Positions 7,325 to 16,526 of a DNA stretch of 64,000 nt are shown here, in pieces (positions within the stretch are counted from its first letter, which is position 1; every line of letters begins with the position of its first letter). Below the pieces are notes generated by a model, which did no database searches, was not told where the DNA came from, and worked only from the letters and a program-made list of their open reading frames with translations. Location: NCBI RefSeq assembly GCF_036227105.1, contig NZ_CP109434.1:315001-379000 (forward strand), in the 5' to 3' direction. A program made the position numbers and the translations under genes. This stretch comes from Amycolatopsis sp. NBC_01488 (GTDB taxonomy: Bacteria > Actinomycetota > Actinomycetes > Mycobacteriales > Pseudonocardiaceae).

Positions 7325-9106
7325 GTGGACGTGGCGAGTCCTCCGCGCGCCGCCGCGCCCGAGCCCGTAACCGTTAAACCGCGCCGGCCGCTGCTGCGCT
7401 GGGGCGTCCACGCCTGCTGGGTGGTGCTGCTCGCCCTCGCCACCGAACTGCGCGTCGGCCGCTTCGGGTTCCACCCCTCCGACCAGGGCTTCATCCTCGC
7501 CCAGGCCTGGCGCGTGCTGCACGGCGAAGTCCCGCACGCCGACATCATCTCCGCTCGCCCGCTCGGGTCCGCGGTGCTGCACGTCGTGGACTACGCCCTG
7601 CCGATGCCGCTGTTCTTCGGGTCGAGCTTCCTCTCGATGATCGAGATCATCGTCGCCACCATCGCCTTCGCCGCGCTCGTCACGCGCCGCCGGGTGCTCG
7701 ACTGGGGCCCGGGCATGACCGCGATGGTCGCGGCGGCGTCGCTGATCAACCTCAACGCCTTCCCGCTGATGGCCTGGCACACCGTCGACGGCATCGCGCT
7801 CACCGCGTGCGGCGCGTGGGCGCTGGACACGGGACTGAGCAAGGGCCGCACCCTCGCCCGCCGCGGCGGGTTGGTGCTGCTCGGCTGCGCGGTGTTCGTC
7901 AAGCAGAGCTTTGCGCTGGCCGCGGTGATCGGCGTGCTGTGGCTGCTGCTGCACCCCGCCACCCGCACCGGCACGCGGCGCGTCGTCCGGCTGCTCCTCG
8001 ACCTCCTTGCGGTTGGCGTGCCCGGCCTGGCCTACGTCGCGTGGGTGAGCATCGGCGGGGGCTTCTCCGAGATGGTCGAGCAGCTGACCGGCGGCGTGCC
8101 CGCGTACGGCGAACGGCTGCTCGGGCTGTGGCTGGAAGACCCCGAGGTGCTGACCCGGGCGCCGGTGCGGGAGCTGAGCTTCTTCGCGGCCATCGCCGTC
8201 GTGCTGCTGGCCGTCCGGCTGCCCGGCGACCGGCTCGGCGCGGCCGGGCGGATCGCGTCCTGGGTGCTCGTGCTCGCCGGGGCGGCGGCGATCGTCTGGA
8301 CGGTCGTCGACGGCCGGTTCACCGGCTCTTCGCGCTGGGCGGACGTGCTGTGGTGGATCGTCGCGGTGAGCGTGCCGGTCAACGCGGCGGTCACGCGGAA
8401 GGTGCCCCTGCCCGGGCTGCTCGTGCTCGCCACCGGGTTCATGACCAGCCTGTCCTGGGGCAACGACACGCCTACGTTGCTCACCGGCACCCTCGCGCTG
8501 ACGGCGTTGCTGCTGCTGAGCCACGTCATCCCCCCGCGGCCGCGGCTGGCCCGCCGCTGGGTGACGGCGACGGCAGGCCTGACCGCGGTGGCGGTGTGCG
8601 GCTGGGTCGTCGTCGCGCGCCACGACCAGGCGGCCTACCTCGACCTCGGGCACGACCGGCTGACGGCGGACCTCGGCGACGTCAGCCCGGCGATGGCCGG
8701 CATCCGCACCAACCCCTCGACGTTCACTTACGTCCGGCAGATCCGCGACTGCCTGGACCGCTTCCCCGCCGCGAAGACGGCGATCCTGCCGGACAGCACG
8801 TTCGCCTACCCCGCCTTCGGCCTGCGCAACCCCTTCCCGCTGGAGTGGCCGCTGCCGCTGGAGATCGTCGGCGACGCGCCGCAGCAGATGCTCGCGAAGG
8901 CCGACGAGCTGAGCCGCGACGGCGGCTACCTGGTGCTGTTCGAGACGGATTCGATCCGGCAGCTCGCCACCGGCGGCCCGGTGCCGGAGTCGATCCCGGC
9001 CGACACCCCGGTGTTCGACTACCTGGGCCTGGAGAAGGCGATCCAGGCCCGGCTCACCGGCCGCGCGATCACCTGCGGCAGCTTCGTCGGGAAGTACGCG
9101 CCCTGA
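7325..9106 (+). CDS. Polytopic membrane protein, GT-C glycosyltransferase-like
   Basis: The product is about 593 residues: some 10-13 hydrophobic helices over residues 25-440, then a hydrophilic C-terminal domain of about 140 residues. After the first helix a loop reads [18 protein letters not shown], with the acidic residue expected of GT-C (ArnT/PMT-like) enzymes that use polyprenyl-phosphate sugars. No family-defining signature is certain. The GTG at 7325 is preferred because GGAAGGCGGG lies upstream; a GTG at 7298 is possible. Predicted cell-envelope glycan role, substrate unknown. It converges on a truncated flavin monooxygenase. Confidence 0.65.
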   Translation: MDVASPPRAAAPEPVTVKPRRPLLRWGVHACWVVLLALATELRVGRFGFHPSDQGFILAQAWRVLHGEVPHADIISARPLGSAVLHVVDYALPMPLFFGSSFLSMIEIIVATIAFAALVTRRRVLDWGPGMTAMVAAASLINLNAFPLMAWHTVDGIALTACGAWALDTGLSKGRTLARRGGLVLLGCAVFVKQSFALAAVIGVLWLLLHPATRTGTRRVVRLLLDLLAVGVPGLAYVAWVSIGGGFSEMVEQLTGGVPAYGERLLGLWLEDPEVLTRAPVRELSFFAAIAVVLLAVRLPGDRLGAAGRIASWVLVLAGAAAIVWTVVDGRFTGSSRWADVLWWIVAVSVPVNAAVTRKVPLPGLLVLATGFMTSLSWGNDTPTLLTGTLALTALLLLSHVIPPRPRLARRWVTATAGLTAVAVCGWVVVARHDQAAYLDLGHDRLTADLGDVSPAMAGIRTNPSTFTYVRQIRDCLDRFPAAKTAILPDSTFAYPAFGLRNPFPLEWPLPLEIVGDAPQQMLAKADELSRDGGYLVLFETDSIRQLATGGPVPESIPADTPVFDYLGLEKAIQARLTGRAITCGSFVGKYAP

Positions 9107-9489
9107 CCCTGCTCGCCCCGGACCACCTCGAGCAGGCTCTCCGGGACGTCGTCGAGCGCGTCGAGCAGCATGCGCCGCAGCTCGCCGCGTTGGACCTCGG
9201 GACGGCCGCCGGTGCCGTCGTCGACCTTCTCGTATAGGAGGTTTGCGTCCCGGTCGAGGATCCGCATCGCCTGGCGACCGTCCAGGACGAGCCCGCGGAA
9301 CTCGTCCACCAGGCCGGCGGTTTCGACGGCGAGCTGCCCGTTGTAGTCGTGGATGTCGAGCATCCCACCCTGCATGCGGGCCATCGGGGAGGTCTCGGCT
9401 TCGTAGACGGTGACCGGGACGCCGTGGACGTGCAGGACGCGCGCCAGGGTGAGGCCGCCGAGGCCGGCGCCGATGATCGTGCCGGTCAT
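9019..9489 (-). pseudogene. Truncated FAD-dependent monooxygenase (TetX/PHBH type), N-terminal fragment
   Basis: The first ~120 residues are a good flavin monooxygenase N-terminus: dinucleotide motif [15 protein letters not shown], the acidic end of the second strand (VYEAE) and [12 protein letters not shown], the FAD-contact helix. Family members have about 380 residues, but homology stops where the converging membrane-protein gene ends (9106), and the frame runs only to 9019 as antisense sequence. The substrate domain and the GD motif are missing, so this is a 3'-deleted remnant. It lies 71 bp downstream of a MocR-type regulator gene on the same strand. Confidence 0.75.
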
Positions 9490-9560
9490 GGATGCTCCTT
9501 CGGTTCGTTTCGCGACAACCGAAGACTGGTGCGGGCCGCACACCGCACTGGCACCCGGTG

Positions 9561-10883
9561 TCAGTCGGCGAGCAGGTCGTCCGGGCTGCCGCTCGCCAGC
9601 ATCGCCAAGACGTCGAGGGCCGCGGCCAGCGTCGTCACCGGCGGAGCGGACACGGCGACGCGCACGGCGTTCGGCGCTTGCCCCGGCAGGACGGCGAACG
9701 CCGCCGCCGGCAGCAGCGCGATCCCCCGGCGGGCCGCCGCAGCGACGAACGTCTCCGCCCGCCACTGCTCCGGCAGCTCCCACCAGCGGTGGTAGGACGC
9801 CGCGTCGCCGCTCGCGCCGGGCAGCTTCGCCCGCACCACCGATGCCCGCTCGGCGGCGTCACGGCGTTTCGCGGCTTCGACCTCGGCGAGGGTGCCGGTG
9901 ACGATCCACTGTGTGGCCGCTTCGACGGCGAAGCGCGACGCGGCCCAGGCACCCGACCGCACCGACGACGCCAGCCGCGCGGCCCACGCGGGTGGCGGCA
10001 CCAGGAAGCCGGCGGTCAGGCCGGGCGCGACGCGCTTGGAGAGGCTGTCGACGAACACCGTCCGCTCCGGCGCGTACGCGGCGAACGGGCGGACGTCGTC
10101 GCGCAGGAACGTGTAGATGCCGTCTTCGATGACCGGCAGGTCCAGCTGTCTGGTGACGTCGGCCAGCTCCTCGCGGCGCCGCTGGGGCATGGTCGTGCCG
10201 AGCGGGTTGTGGAGGGTCGGCTGGACGTAGAGGGCGCGCACCGGCCGGGCCGCGGCCAGTGCTCCGGGAACGAGGCCGTGCTCGTCGGTCTCGATCGGCA
10301 CCAGCTCGACGCCCAGCCGGGCCGCGACGGCCTTCACCACGGGGTAGGTCAGCGCCTCGACCGCGAGCCGCTCCCCGACCGGCACGAACGCGGCGATCGC
10401 GGCCGCGATGCCCTGCCTGCCGTTGCCGGTGAAGAGGATCGTCGCGGGGTCCGGGTGCCAGTCACCGCGGGTGAGCAGCGTCGCCGCGGCGTCCCGGGCG
10501 GCGGGCGTGCCTGCGGCGCCGATCGGGTGCAGGGCCGCGGTCAGGACGTCTTCGCGGAGCAGGGGTTGCAGTGCTTGGGCGAGCTTCGCGGTCTGATCGG
10601 GCAGGACGGCGAAGTTGAGTTCGAGGTCGACACGTGCGTCCCCGGGTTCGGCGAGCGCGGGTTCGGGCGGCGGCTTCGCGGCCCGGACGAACGTCCCGCG
10701 ACCGACCTCCCCGACGGCCAGCCCCCGCCGGGCCAGTTCGCCGTAGACACGGGCGGCGGTGGAGTTCGCAATGCCGCGCTGCCGCGCGAACCGACGTTGC
10801 GGCGGCAGCCGGTCCCCGGGCCGCAGCCGCCCGGCCTCGATGTCGGCGGCAAGGGCGTCCGCGACGACGCGGTAGTCGTCCAT
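9561..10883 (-). CDS. MocR/PdxR-type GntR regulator (HTH plus aminotransferase fold)
   Basis: The 440-residue protein has an N-terminal GntR winged helix (about 1-68, [22 protein letters not shown]) joined to a type I aminotransferase domain (about 85-430). PLP-binding elements are in place: HNPLG near 225-229, D254 with Y257, and SLSKR with Lys283. MocR proteins sense PLP or an amino compound and regulate vitamin B6, GABA or amino-acid genes. The ATG at 10883 follows GAAGGTGG; a GTG at 10889 is an alternative. It may once have controlled the adjoining broken monooxygenase. Confidence 0.85.
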   Translation of the reverse strand: MDDYRVVADALAADIEAGRLRPGDRLPPQRRFARQRGIANSTAARVYGELARRGLAVGEVGRGTFVRAAKPPPEPALAEPGDARVDLELNFAVLPDQTAKLAQALQPLLREDVLTAALHPIGAAGTPAARDAAATLLTRGDWHPDPATILFTGNGRQGIAAAIAAFVPVGERLAVEALTYPVVKAVAARLGVELVPIETDEHGLVPGALAAARPVRALYVQPTLHNPLGTTMPQRRREELADVTRQLDLPVIEDGIYTFLRDDVRPFAAYAPERTVFVDSLSKRVAPGLTAGFLVPPPAWAARLASSVRSGAWAASRFAVEAATQWIVTGTLAEVEAAKRRDAAERASVVRAKLPGASGDAASYHRWWELPEQWRAETFVAAAARRGIALLPAAAFAVLPGQAPNAVRVAVSAPPVTTLAAALDVLAMLASGSPDDLLAD

Positions 10884-10970
10884 GTCCACCTTCGCTTCCC
10901 GCCCGGTACGCCGTCGGTGGGCATGATCGCACCTCCGGCGGACGGGGCGCGCGGGCAGACAGGGTCGGCC

Positions 10971-11255
10971 CGCGTGTCCGGAAGCGGAACTCGCGTGTTC
11001 AGAGACGGGACTCGCGTGATCGAAAGCGGAACTCGCGTGATCAGGAACGGGACTCGCGTGATCGAAAGCGGAACTCGCGTGTTTGGAGGGGCATCTCGCG
11101 TGATCCGCCGGGCATCTCTCGTGATTCGGGAGGCATCTCGCGTGATTGAGCGGGCATCGGCGTGATGCCCCGGCAATCACGGGTGATGCCCGTCGGGACA
11201 CATGCGATGCCCCGCTGATCACGGGTGATGCCCCTTGGCGCACGCGCAGCGAAAG
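10971..11255. repeat. Array of about 13 imperfect 21-bp tandem repeats
   Basis: CGCGTG recurs at 10971, 10992, 11013, 11034, 11055, 11076 and 11097, CTCGTG at 11118 and CGCGTG again at 11139, each exactly 21 bp apart. Two flavours alternate: units with GAAAGCGGAA or GGAACGGGA, then units with GGGCATCT. From about 11160 the units continue at the same period but change to CACGGGTGATGCCCC, which contains the dyad ATCAC-GG-GTGAT at 11176-11187 and 11218-11229, 42 bp apart. All six frames stay open because 21 is a multiple of three, but no ribosome site or family resemblance supports a gene. The remainder of the 498-bp gap (10884-11381) holds nothing recognised. Confidence 0.85.
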
Positions 11256-11381
11256 TCGCGTGCGCGGCGAGCGCAGGCAGGACCTGGTCGCCGAGATGAC
11301 CGGGCTCCCGGTGCGCGACGCCACGTCCGCCGTCCCCCGGTGCCTCGGGTGCCTGGCCGCTAGATTGGCCGTGGAGGTGTC

Positions 11382-12038
11382 ATGACCGACAAGACCTGGG
11401 CCGAAGTCGACGACTACTTCACCGGCGCGCTGCTCGCCCCCGATCCGGTGCTCGACGCCGCGCTCGCCGACTCGGCCGCCGCCGGGCTGCCGCGGATCGC
11501 CGTCGCGCCCAACCAGGGCAAGCTGCTGAACCTGCTGGCCCGCCAGTCCGGGGCCCGCTCGATCCTGGAGATCGGCACGCTCGGCGGCTACAGCACCATC
11601 TGGCTGGCCCGTGCGCTCCCGGCCGGCGGCAAGCTGGTGACCTGCGAATACGAGCCGCGGCACGCGGAGGTGGCGAGGGCCAACCTGGCGCGGGCGGGCT
11701 TCGGCGAAGACGTCGTCGAGATCAAGGTCGGCGCCGCGCTCGCCACGCTGTCGACGCTGACCGGGCCGTTCGACTTCATCTTCGTCGACGCGGACAAGAG
11801 CAACCTCGCGAACTACGTGCGCGCGTCACTCGAGCTGGCGCGGCCGGGCACGACGATCGTCGTGGACAACGTCGTGCGGCAGGGCCGGGTGCTCGACGCG
11901 GCGAGCACCGACCCGGACGTCCTGGGCGTCCGGGAGATGGTCGAGGTCCTCACCGCCGAGCCGCGGCTGGACGCGACCGCCGTCCAGACCGTGGGCGCCA
12001 AGGGGCACGACGGGTTCGTGCTGGCCCTGGTCCGCTGA
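11382..12038 (+). CDS. Class I SAM-dependent O-methyltransferase (catechol/CCoA-OMT family)
   Basis: The 218-residue protein matches the length of O-methyltransferase family 3. SAM-binding motif EIGTLGGYSTIWLA lies near 62-75, acidic ribose contact CEYEPRHAEVARANL follows, and metal-binding DADK (about 138-141) and DNVV (about 163-166) are present, as in catechol and caffeoyl-CoA methyltransferases. It would methylate a small hydroxylated aromatic with Mg2+. GGAGG precedes the ATG. It stands alone, head-on to the PBP gene, so the substrate is open. Confidence 0.85.
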   Translation: MTDKTWAEVDDYFTGALLAPDPVLDAALADSAAAGLPRIAVAPNQGKLLNLLARQSGARSILEIGTLGGYSTIWLARALPAGGKLVTCEYEPRHAEVARANLARAGFGEDVVEIKVGAALATLSTLTGPFDFIFVDADKSNLANYVRASLELARPGTTIVVDNVVRQGRVLDAASTDPDVLGVREMVEVLTAEPRLDATAVQTVGAKGHDGFVLALVR

Positions 12039-12039
12039 C

Positions 12040-13944
12040 TCACCGCGGCGGCCGCACCACCGCCGGCGGGGCGACGGCCACCGGCACGCCCTGGTGCGCC
12101 GCCGTCATGAACCCGCGCCAGACGTCGGCCGGGACGACGTCGCCCGTGAGCTTCGCGCCGTTCGCGTCCCGCAGCAGCCGTTCGTCGTCGGAGCCGATCC
12201 AGACCGCGGCGGCGAGCCGCGGGGTGTAGCCGACGGCCCAGGCGTCCTGGTTGTCCGGGCTGTTGCCGTGCTCGGCCTCGCCGGTGCGCAGCGCGGCCCC
12301 GGGGCCGTCCGTCAGCGTGCCGGTGACCTCCTGGGCGATGCGGCGGCTTTCGTCGCCGTCTTCGTCGAACGCGGGACGCGCGGTGTCGGTGTGCTCCCAG
12401 ACGACCGCGCCGCTCTCGTCGCGCACCTTCGCCACCAGGTGCGGCGTGGTGCGGACGCCGTCGTCCGCGAAGGTCGCGTAGGCGCCGGCCAGGTCCAGCG
12501 GCCGAAGCGGGTACCGGCCGATCGCGATGCCCGGCCCGATGAGGAAGCCGTCCTTCTCGCGCATCGTCGGCGTGCCGTCGACGGTCTCGGGGATACCGGC
12601 CTGCCGCGCGGTCTCGCTCAGCGCGTCCGGACCGAGCTTCTTCGCCAGCGCGACGAACGGGCCGTCGGCGTGCGCGCGCATCGCCGCGCGCGGGCTGCAC
12701 TTCAGGCCGCAGACGTCCGGGTACTTGAACTTCTCGCCGAGGAACTCCTGCTCCTCGGGTGCCGGGACCGGCACGTCCGGGCCGTAGCCGCGGCGCAGGG
12801 CGGCGGCGAGTGTGAACGGGTAGAACGCCGAACCCGCCGCGTGCGGAGTGCCGGCGTAGTCCCGGACGCCCTGGTCGCCGCCCTGGTAGACGCGGACGGC
12901 GCCGGTCTTCGGGTCGACGGCGACCACCGCACCGCGGAACTCCTTCGGCTCGCCCTTCAGCCTGTCCTGCAACGCTTTCCTCGCGGCGTCCTGCATGCCG
13001 CGGTCCAGCGTCGTCTCGACGGTCATGTTGCCCTGCTGAAGCCGGCCGAGCGGGAAACCGTCCTGCTCGAGCTCGGCCAGGACCTGCTGCTTGACATGGA
13101 ATTCGTCGTAGGTGATGCGGCCGGCGCGGGTCTCCGACGGCGCCTGGATCTCGTCGCCGGGATAGGCCATCGGTTCGCCGGAGTTGACGTAGCCGCGGGC
13201 CACGAGCTTGTCGTGCACGTACTGCCAGCGCCGGGCGGCGTGCGCGTCGCCGGACGCGGCCGGGTCGTGCACCGACGGCGACTGGATCATCCCGGCGAGG
13301 AAGGCGGCTTCGCTCCAGGTGATCGAGTCGTCGAGCTTCTTGCCGAAGTAGGCGTTCATCGCCGCGGCAGGCCCGAACGTGCCGCGGCCGAAGGAGATGA
13401 TGTTGACGTAGCTTTCGAAGATCTGCTCCTTGCTCTGCTCCTGCGTGATCTTCGTGGCCAGCACGAGCTCGGCGAACTTGCGCCCGAGCGTGGCGTCGTC
13501 GTCGCCGGTGGACTTCTTGATGTACTGCTGGGTGATCCCGGAGCCGCCGCCGACGCCGGTGAGGAACGCGCGGCCGATGCCGGTCGGGTCGAAGCCCTGG
13601 TTGTCCCAGAAGGTCGGGTCCTCGGTCGCGATGATGGCGTCACGCAGCTTCGCGGGCACCTGCGCGTAGGGCACGAACGTCCGGTCGCCGTCGGCCGGCA
13701 GGACCTTGAGCAGCGGCGACCCGTCCGAGTACTGCAGGACGACGGTCTTGTCGAGCCCGGCGAGGACGTCCTGCGGGCTGCGGACGTCGAGCACGAGGTA
13801 GGCGACCCAGAAGGCGATCAGCGGGACGCCGATGAGCAGCCCGACGCTCCAATAGCCGATCCGCCGGATCCGCCGCCACCGCCGTCGGCGCGGGGTGTCC
13901 GGCTTGGCGGGGGTTTCGTCTTCTTCCTCCGTCGGCAAGGTCAC
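12040..13944 (-). CDS. Class A penicillin-binding protein with degenerate transpeptidase motifs
   Basis: The 634-residue protein has an Arg-rich cytoplasmic start, one membrane helix (about 31-52), a GT51 peptidoglycan glycosyltransferase domain and a transpeptidase-fold domain. GT51 hallmarks are present: Glu108 in ATEDPTF, GGSGITQQ near 133 and the FGRGTFG region near 185. In the transpeptidase part the SxxK tetrad reads S372-A-F-Y375, the SxN region reads MRAHADGPF, and KTG reads RTG (553-555). The domain therefore probably neither cross-links nor binds beta-lactams, leaving a glycan polymerase with a folded but inactive partner. The GTG at 13944 is chosen because the charged N-terminus begins there. 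Confidence 0.85.
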   Translation of the reverse strand: MTLPTEEEDETPAKPDTPRRRRWRRIRRIGYWSVGLLIGVPLIAFWVAYLVLDVRSPQDVLAGLDKTVVLQYSDGSPLLKVLPADGDRTFVPYAQVPAKLRDAIIATEDPTFWDNQGFDPTGIGRAFLTGVGGGSGITQQYIKKSTGDDDATLGRKFAELVLATKITQEQSKEQIFESYVNIISFGRGTFGPAAAMNAYFGKKLDDSITWSEAAFLAGMIQSPSVHDPAASGDAHAARRWQYVHDKLVARGYVNSGEPMAYPGDEIQAPSETRAGRITYDEFHVKQQVLAELEQDGFPLGRLQQGNMTVETTLDRGMQDAARKALQDRLKGEPKEFRGAVVAVDPKTGAVRVYQGGDQGVRDYAGTPHAAGSAFYPFTLAAALRRGYGPDVPVPAPEEQEFLGEKFKYPDVCGLKCSPRAAMRAHADGPFVALAKKLGPDALSETARQAGIPETVDGTPTMREKDGFLIGPGIAIGRYPLRPLDLAGAYATFADDGVRTTPHLVAKVRDESGAVVWEHTDTARPAFDEDGDESRRIAQEVTGTLTDGPGAALRTGEAEHGNSPDNQDAWAVGYTPRLAAAVWIGSDDERLLRDANGAKLTGDVVPADVWRGFMTAAHQGVPVAVAPPAVVRPPR

Positions 13945-14020
13945 GAATGGGTGACGTCCGGACGGGTGAAGAAGTTCTGTGGAGAACCAACGAGGTTGTT
14001 CGAATCCTGTCAAGGCGCCG

Positions 14021-14746
14021 TCAGGCCAGGAACGCGCGCAGGAGCGACGCCGTGCCTTCGATGTGCTCGGCCATCGCCTGGCGTGCGGCGGGGGCGTCGC
14101 CGGCCAGGATCGCGTCGACGATCGCCTCGTGCTGGGCGTTGGAGTGTTCGAGGTTGGGCGGCAGCAGCGGGATCCGGTCGAGCAGCTGGTTGACGCGGGT
14201 ACGGGCATCGGCCATCGCCGTGGTCAAGGAGCTGGACGCGGTCACCTCCGCGATCGCGAGGTGCAGCCGGGAGTCCTTGCGGCGGTAGTCGTCGAGGTCC
14301 GCGCCGGCGGCTTCGGCGAGCGTGCCGGTGAGGTGCTGCCGGTCGGCCGGGCTGAGCGAGCGGGCGGCGGCCATCTCCGCGACGCCCGTCTCCAGGACGT
14401 AGCGGAGGCTGAGGGCGTCCTCGAGCACAACGGCGTCGACCTTGCCCCCGGGTGAGCGTTCCGGCGGTCCGGGCAGGGTGTCGTGCACGAAAGTGCCGCC
14501 ATAGCGCCCCCGCCGTGACTCCACGTAACCGGCGTCGGAGAGGGCCCGGATGGCTTCGCGGAGCGTGACGCGGCTGACCCCGAGACGCTCGGCGAGCTCC
14601 CGTTCCGACGGCAGCCGCTCCCCCGCGCCGACCACGCCGAGGCGGATGGCCTGGAGCAGCCGCTCGACGGTCTCCTCGAAGGCGTTGCCCGCACGCACCG
14701 GCCGGAACAGCGCTTCACCGGCATTCGCCACCGAGGTCGGTTCCAT
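14021..14746 (-). CDS. GntR family regulator, FadR/FCD subfamily
   Basis: The 241-residue protein has a GntR winged helix (about 22-85; LPSERELAERLGVSRVTLREAIRAL) and an all-helical FCD effector domain (about 100-235) with the metal/ligand residues of the fold (DSRLHLAIAE and HEAIVDAILAGD). FCD regulators usually repress catabolic operons until a carboxylate ligand binds. The neighbours are the PBP gene and a small hypothetical gene, so its target is unclear; the operator at 916-949 suits this family but is 13 kb away. Confidence 0.85.
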   Translation of the reverse strand: MEPTSVANAGEALFRPVRAGNAFEETVERLLQAIRLGVVGAGERLPSERELAERLGVSRVTLREAIRALSDAGYVESRRGRYGGTFVHDTLPGPPERSPGGKVDAVVLEDALSLRYVLETGVAEMAAARSLSPADRQHLTGTLAEAAGADLDDYRRKDSRLHLAIAEVTASSSLTTAMADARTRVNQLLDRIPLLPPNLEHSNAQHEAIVDAILAGDAPAARQAMAEHIEGTASLLRAFLA

Positions 14747-14926
14747 CCCGCGAGTTTAGGCCGCGCCGCGGGGCCCGGCGCCGCCGCGGCGCACCTTCGG
14801 AGTGGCCGCGGACGGTCGCTGTCGGTGACACTCGTGTTCGCGTGCGGAAAAACCGGTGGAACCGGACGGCCACGGTCGGCGACGATGGCACCACCGACAC
14901 CGAACATCGACGCAGGGGGCGATCCG

Positions 14927-15115
14927 GTGCACTTCCTGATGGCTGAAGATCTGGTCCACGAGCGCGAGAACGAGCTACGCCACGGCGTCCGCAACGACCC
15001 CCCGGGCCGGGCGACGCCGAGCCGCAGCCCGGGAACGCGGAAGCAGCAGCTGGGCTGGCGCCTGGTGGAGGTGGGCCTGAGGCTGGCGGTGGAGGACGAA
15101 GACCGGCGGAACTGA
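14927..15115 (+). CDS. Small conserved hypothetical protein
   Basis: The 62-residue basic protein begins MHFLMAEDLVHERENELR, a pattern recurring in short actinobacterial proteins of unknown function, and ends in an acidic helix. GTG at 14927 follows GCAGGGGGC; an ATG at 14939 lacks a ribosome site. It converges on sdaA. Small and unsupported by catalytic motifs. Confidence 0.5.
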   Translation: MHFLMAEDLVHERENELRHGVRNDPPGRATPSRSPGTRKQQLGWRLVEVGLRLAVEDEDRRN

Positions 15116-15119
15116 CGTA

Positions 15120-15135
15120 GCTTTCCCGGGAAAGC
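15120..15135. terminator. Palindrome between converging genes
   Basis: GCTTTCCCGGGAAAGC is a perfect 16-bp palindrome just past the stops of both the small gene and sdaA. It may terminate the glycine operon, although the stem closes with almost no loop and has no T-run. Confidence 0.4.
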
Positions 15136-15144
15136 GCCGCCGGG

Positions 15145-16512
15145 TCAGCACTCGATGACGTTCACCGCCAGGCCACCCCGAGCCGTTTCCTTGTACTTCA
15201 CGCTCATGTCCGCGCCCGTCTCGCGCATCGTCTTGATCGCCTTGTCCAGCGTCACCACGTGGCTGCCGTCGCCGCGCATGGCCATGCGGGCCGCGTGGAT
15301 CGCCTTGGACGCTCCCACCGCGTTGCGCTCGATGCACGGGATCTGGACCAGGCCGCCGACCGGGTCGCAGGTGAGGCCGAGGTGGTGCTCCACCCCGATC
15401 TCCGCCGCGTTCTCCACCTGGGCCGGCGAGCCGCCGAGCACCTCGGTCAGGCCCGCCGCCGCCATCGCCGACGCCGAGCCGACTTCGCCCTGACAGCCGA
15501 CCTCCGCGCCCGAGATCGAGCCCGTCTGCTTGAGGATCGAGCCGATCGCGCCCGCCGTGAGCAGGAACGTCACGATCCCGTCGTCGGTCGAGTGCCGGAT
15601 GAAGCGCTGGTAGTAGTGCAGCACGGCCGGGATGATCCCGGCGGCGCCGTTGGTCGGCGCGGTGACCACGCGGCCGCCCGCCGCGTTCTCCTCGTTGACC
15701 GCCAGCGCGTACAGGCTCACCCAGTCCATCGCGTACAACGGGTCGTCCGCGCCGTCTTCGGCCAGGAGCTTCTCGTGCAACGCCTTCGCGCGTCGCGGCA
15801 CCTTCAGGCCGCCCGGCAGGACACCTTCGTGCGTGCAGCCGTTGCGGACGCACTCCGCCATGACGGCCCAGATGTCCAGCAGCCCGGACCGCACCTCCGC
15901 GGCAGTGCGCCACGACAGCTCGTTCGCCAGCATGATCTCGCTGATGGGCAGGCCGGTGGCGGCGCAGTGCCCCAGGAGGTCAGCGCCGGTGCGGAACGGG
16001 TACGGCACCGGCGTCGAGTCCTCGACGAACACCGCGTCCGTCTCGTACGACTCGTCGCGGACGAACCCGCCGCCGACCGAGTAGTACGTGCGCTCCCGCA
16101 CCAACGAGCCCGAGGCGTCGAACGCGCGGAACACCATGCCGTTCGGGTGCGCGGGCAGGGACTTGCGGCGGTGCATGGTGAGGTCGGTGTCCTCGTCGAA
16201 CGCGATCTCGTGCGTGCCGCCCAAGAGCAACCTGCGGGACTCGCGGATTGCCGAGATGCGCCCGGGCACGGTGTCGGTGTCGATCTCTTCGGGACGTTCA
16301 CCGGACAGCCCGAGCAGGACGGCTTTGTCGCTGCCGTGGCCGAAGCCGGTCGCGCCGAGCGAGCCGAACAGCTCGGCCTGCACGCGCGCGGTCCGGCCGA
16401 GGTCGTTGCCGAGTCCGTCCACAAAGGTCAGTGCGGCCCGCATCGGCCCGACGGTGTGGGAGCTGGACGGGCCGATGCCGATCGAAAACAGGTCGAAGAC
16501 GCTGATCGCCAT
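15145..16512 (-). CDS. sdaA: L-serine ammonia-lyase, iron-sulfur, single-chain
   Basis: The 455-residue enzyme joins the beta domain (1 to about 150; [21 protein letters not shown]) to the catalytic alpha domain. Cysteines of the 4Fe-4S cluster are seen in [17 protein letters not shown] and VQIPCIERN. It deaminates L-serine to pyruvate and ammonia in the cytoplasm. ATG at 16512 follows GGAAGGGG. It is the last gene of the gcvP-gcvT-gcvH-glyA-lipA-sdaA operon, 14 bp after lipA, so serine made by GlyA from glycine is drained to pyruvate. Confidence 0.95.
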   Translation of the reverse strand: MAISVFDLFSIGIGPSSSHTVGPMRAALTFVDGLGNDLGRTARVQAELFGSLGATGFGHGSDKAVLLGLSGERPEEIDTDTVPGRISAIRESRRLLLGGTHEIAFDEDTDLTMHRRKSLPAHPNGMVFRAFDASGSLVRERTYYSVGGGFVRDESYETDAVFVEDSTPVPYPFRTGADLLGHCAATGLPISEIMLANELSWRTAAEVRSGLLDIWAVMAECVRNGCTHEGVLPGGLKVPRRAKALHEKLLAEDGADDPLYAMDWVSLYALAVNEENAAGGRVVTAPTNGAAGIIPAVLHYYQRFIRHSTDDGIVTFLLTAGAIGSILKQTGSISGAEVGCQGEVGSASAMAAAGLTEVLGGSPAQVENAAEIGVEHHLGLTCDPVGGLVQIPCIERNAVGASKAIHAARMAMRGDGSHVVTLDKAIKTMRETGADMSVKYKETARGGLAVNVIEC

Positions 16513-16526
16513 TGATCTGCCCCTTC

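Noticed and set aside
10541..11176. Long minus-strand frame with heptad-like repeats (ITRDAR, ITRVPL) across the 21-bp array
   Set aside because: The frame exists only because the repeat unit is a multiple of three; all frames are open there, there is no ribosome site, and it overlaps the MocR gene.
10971..11255. Possible CRISPR array
   Set aside because: Units are contiguous and 21 bp long with no unique spacers, and there are no cas genes in the window.
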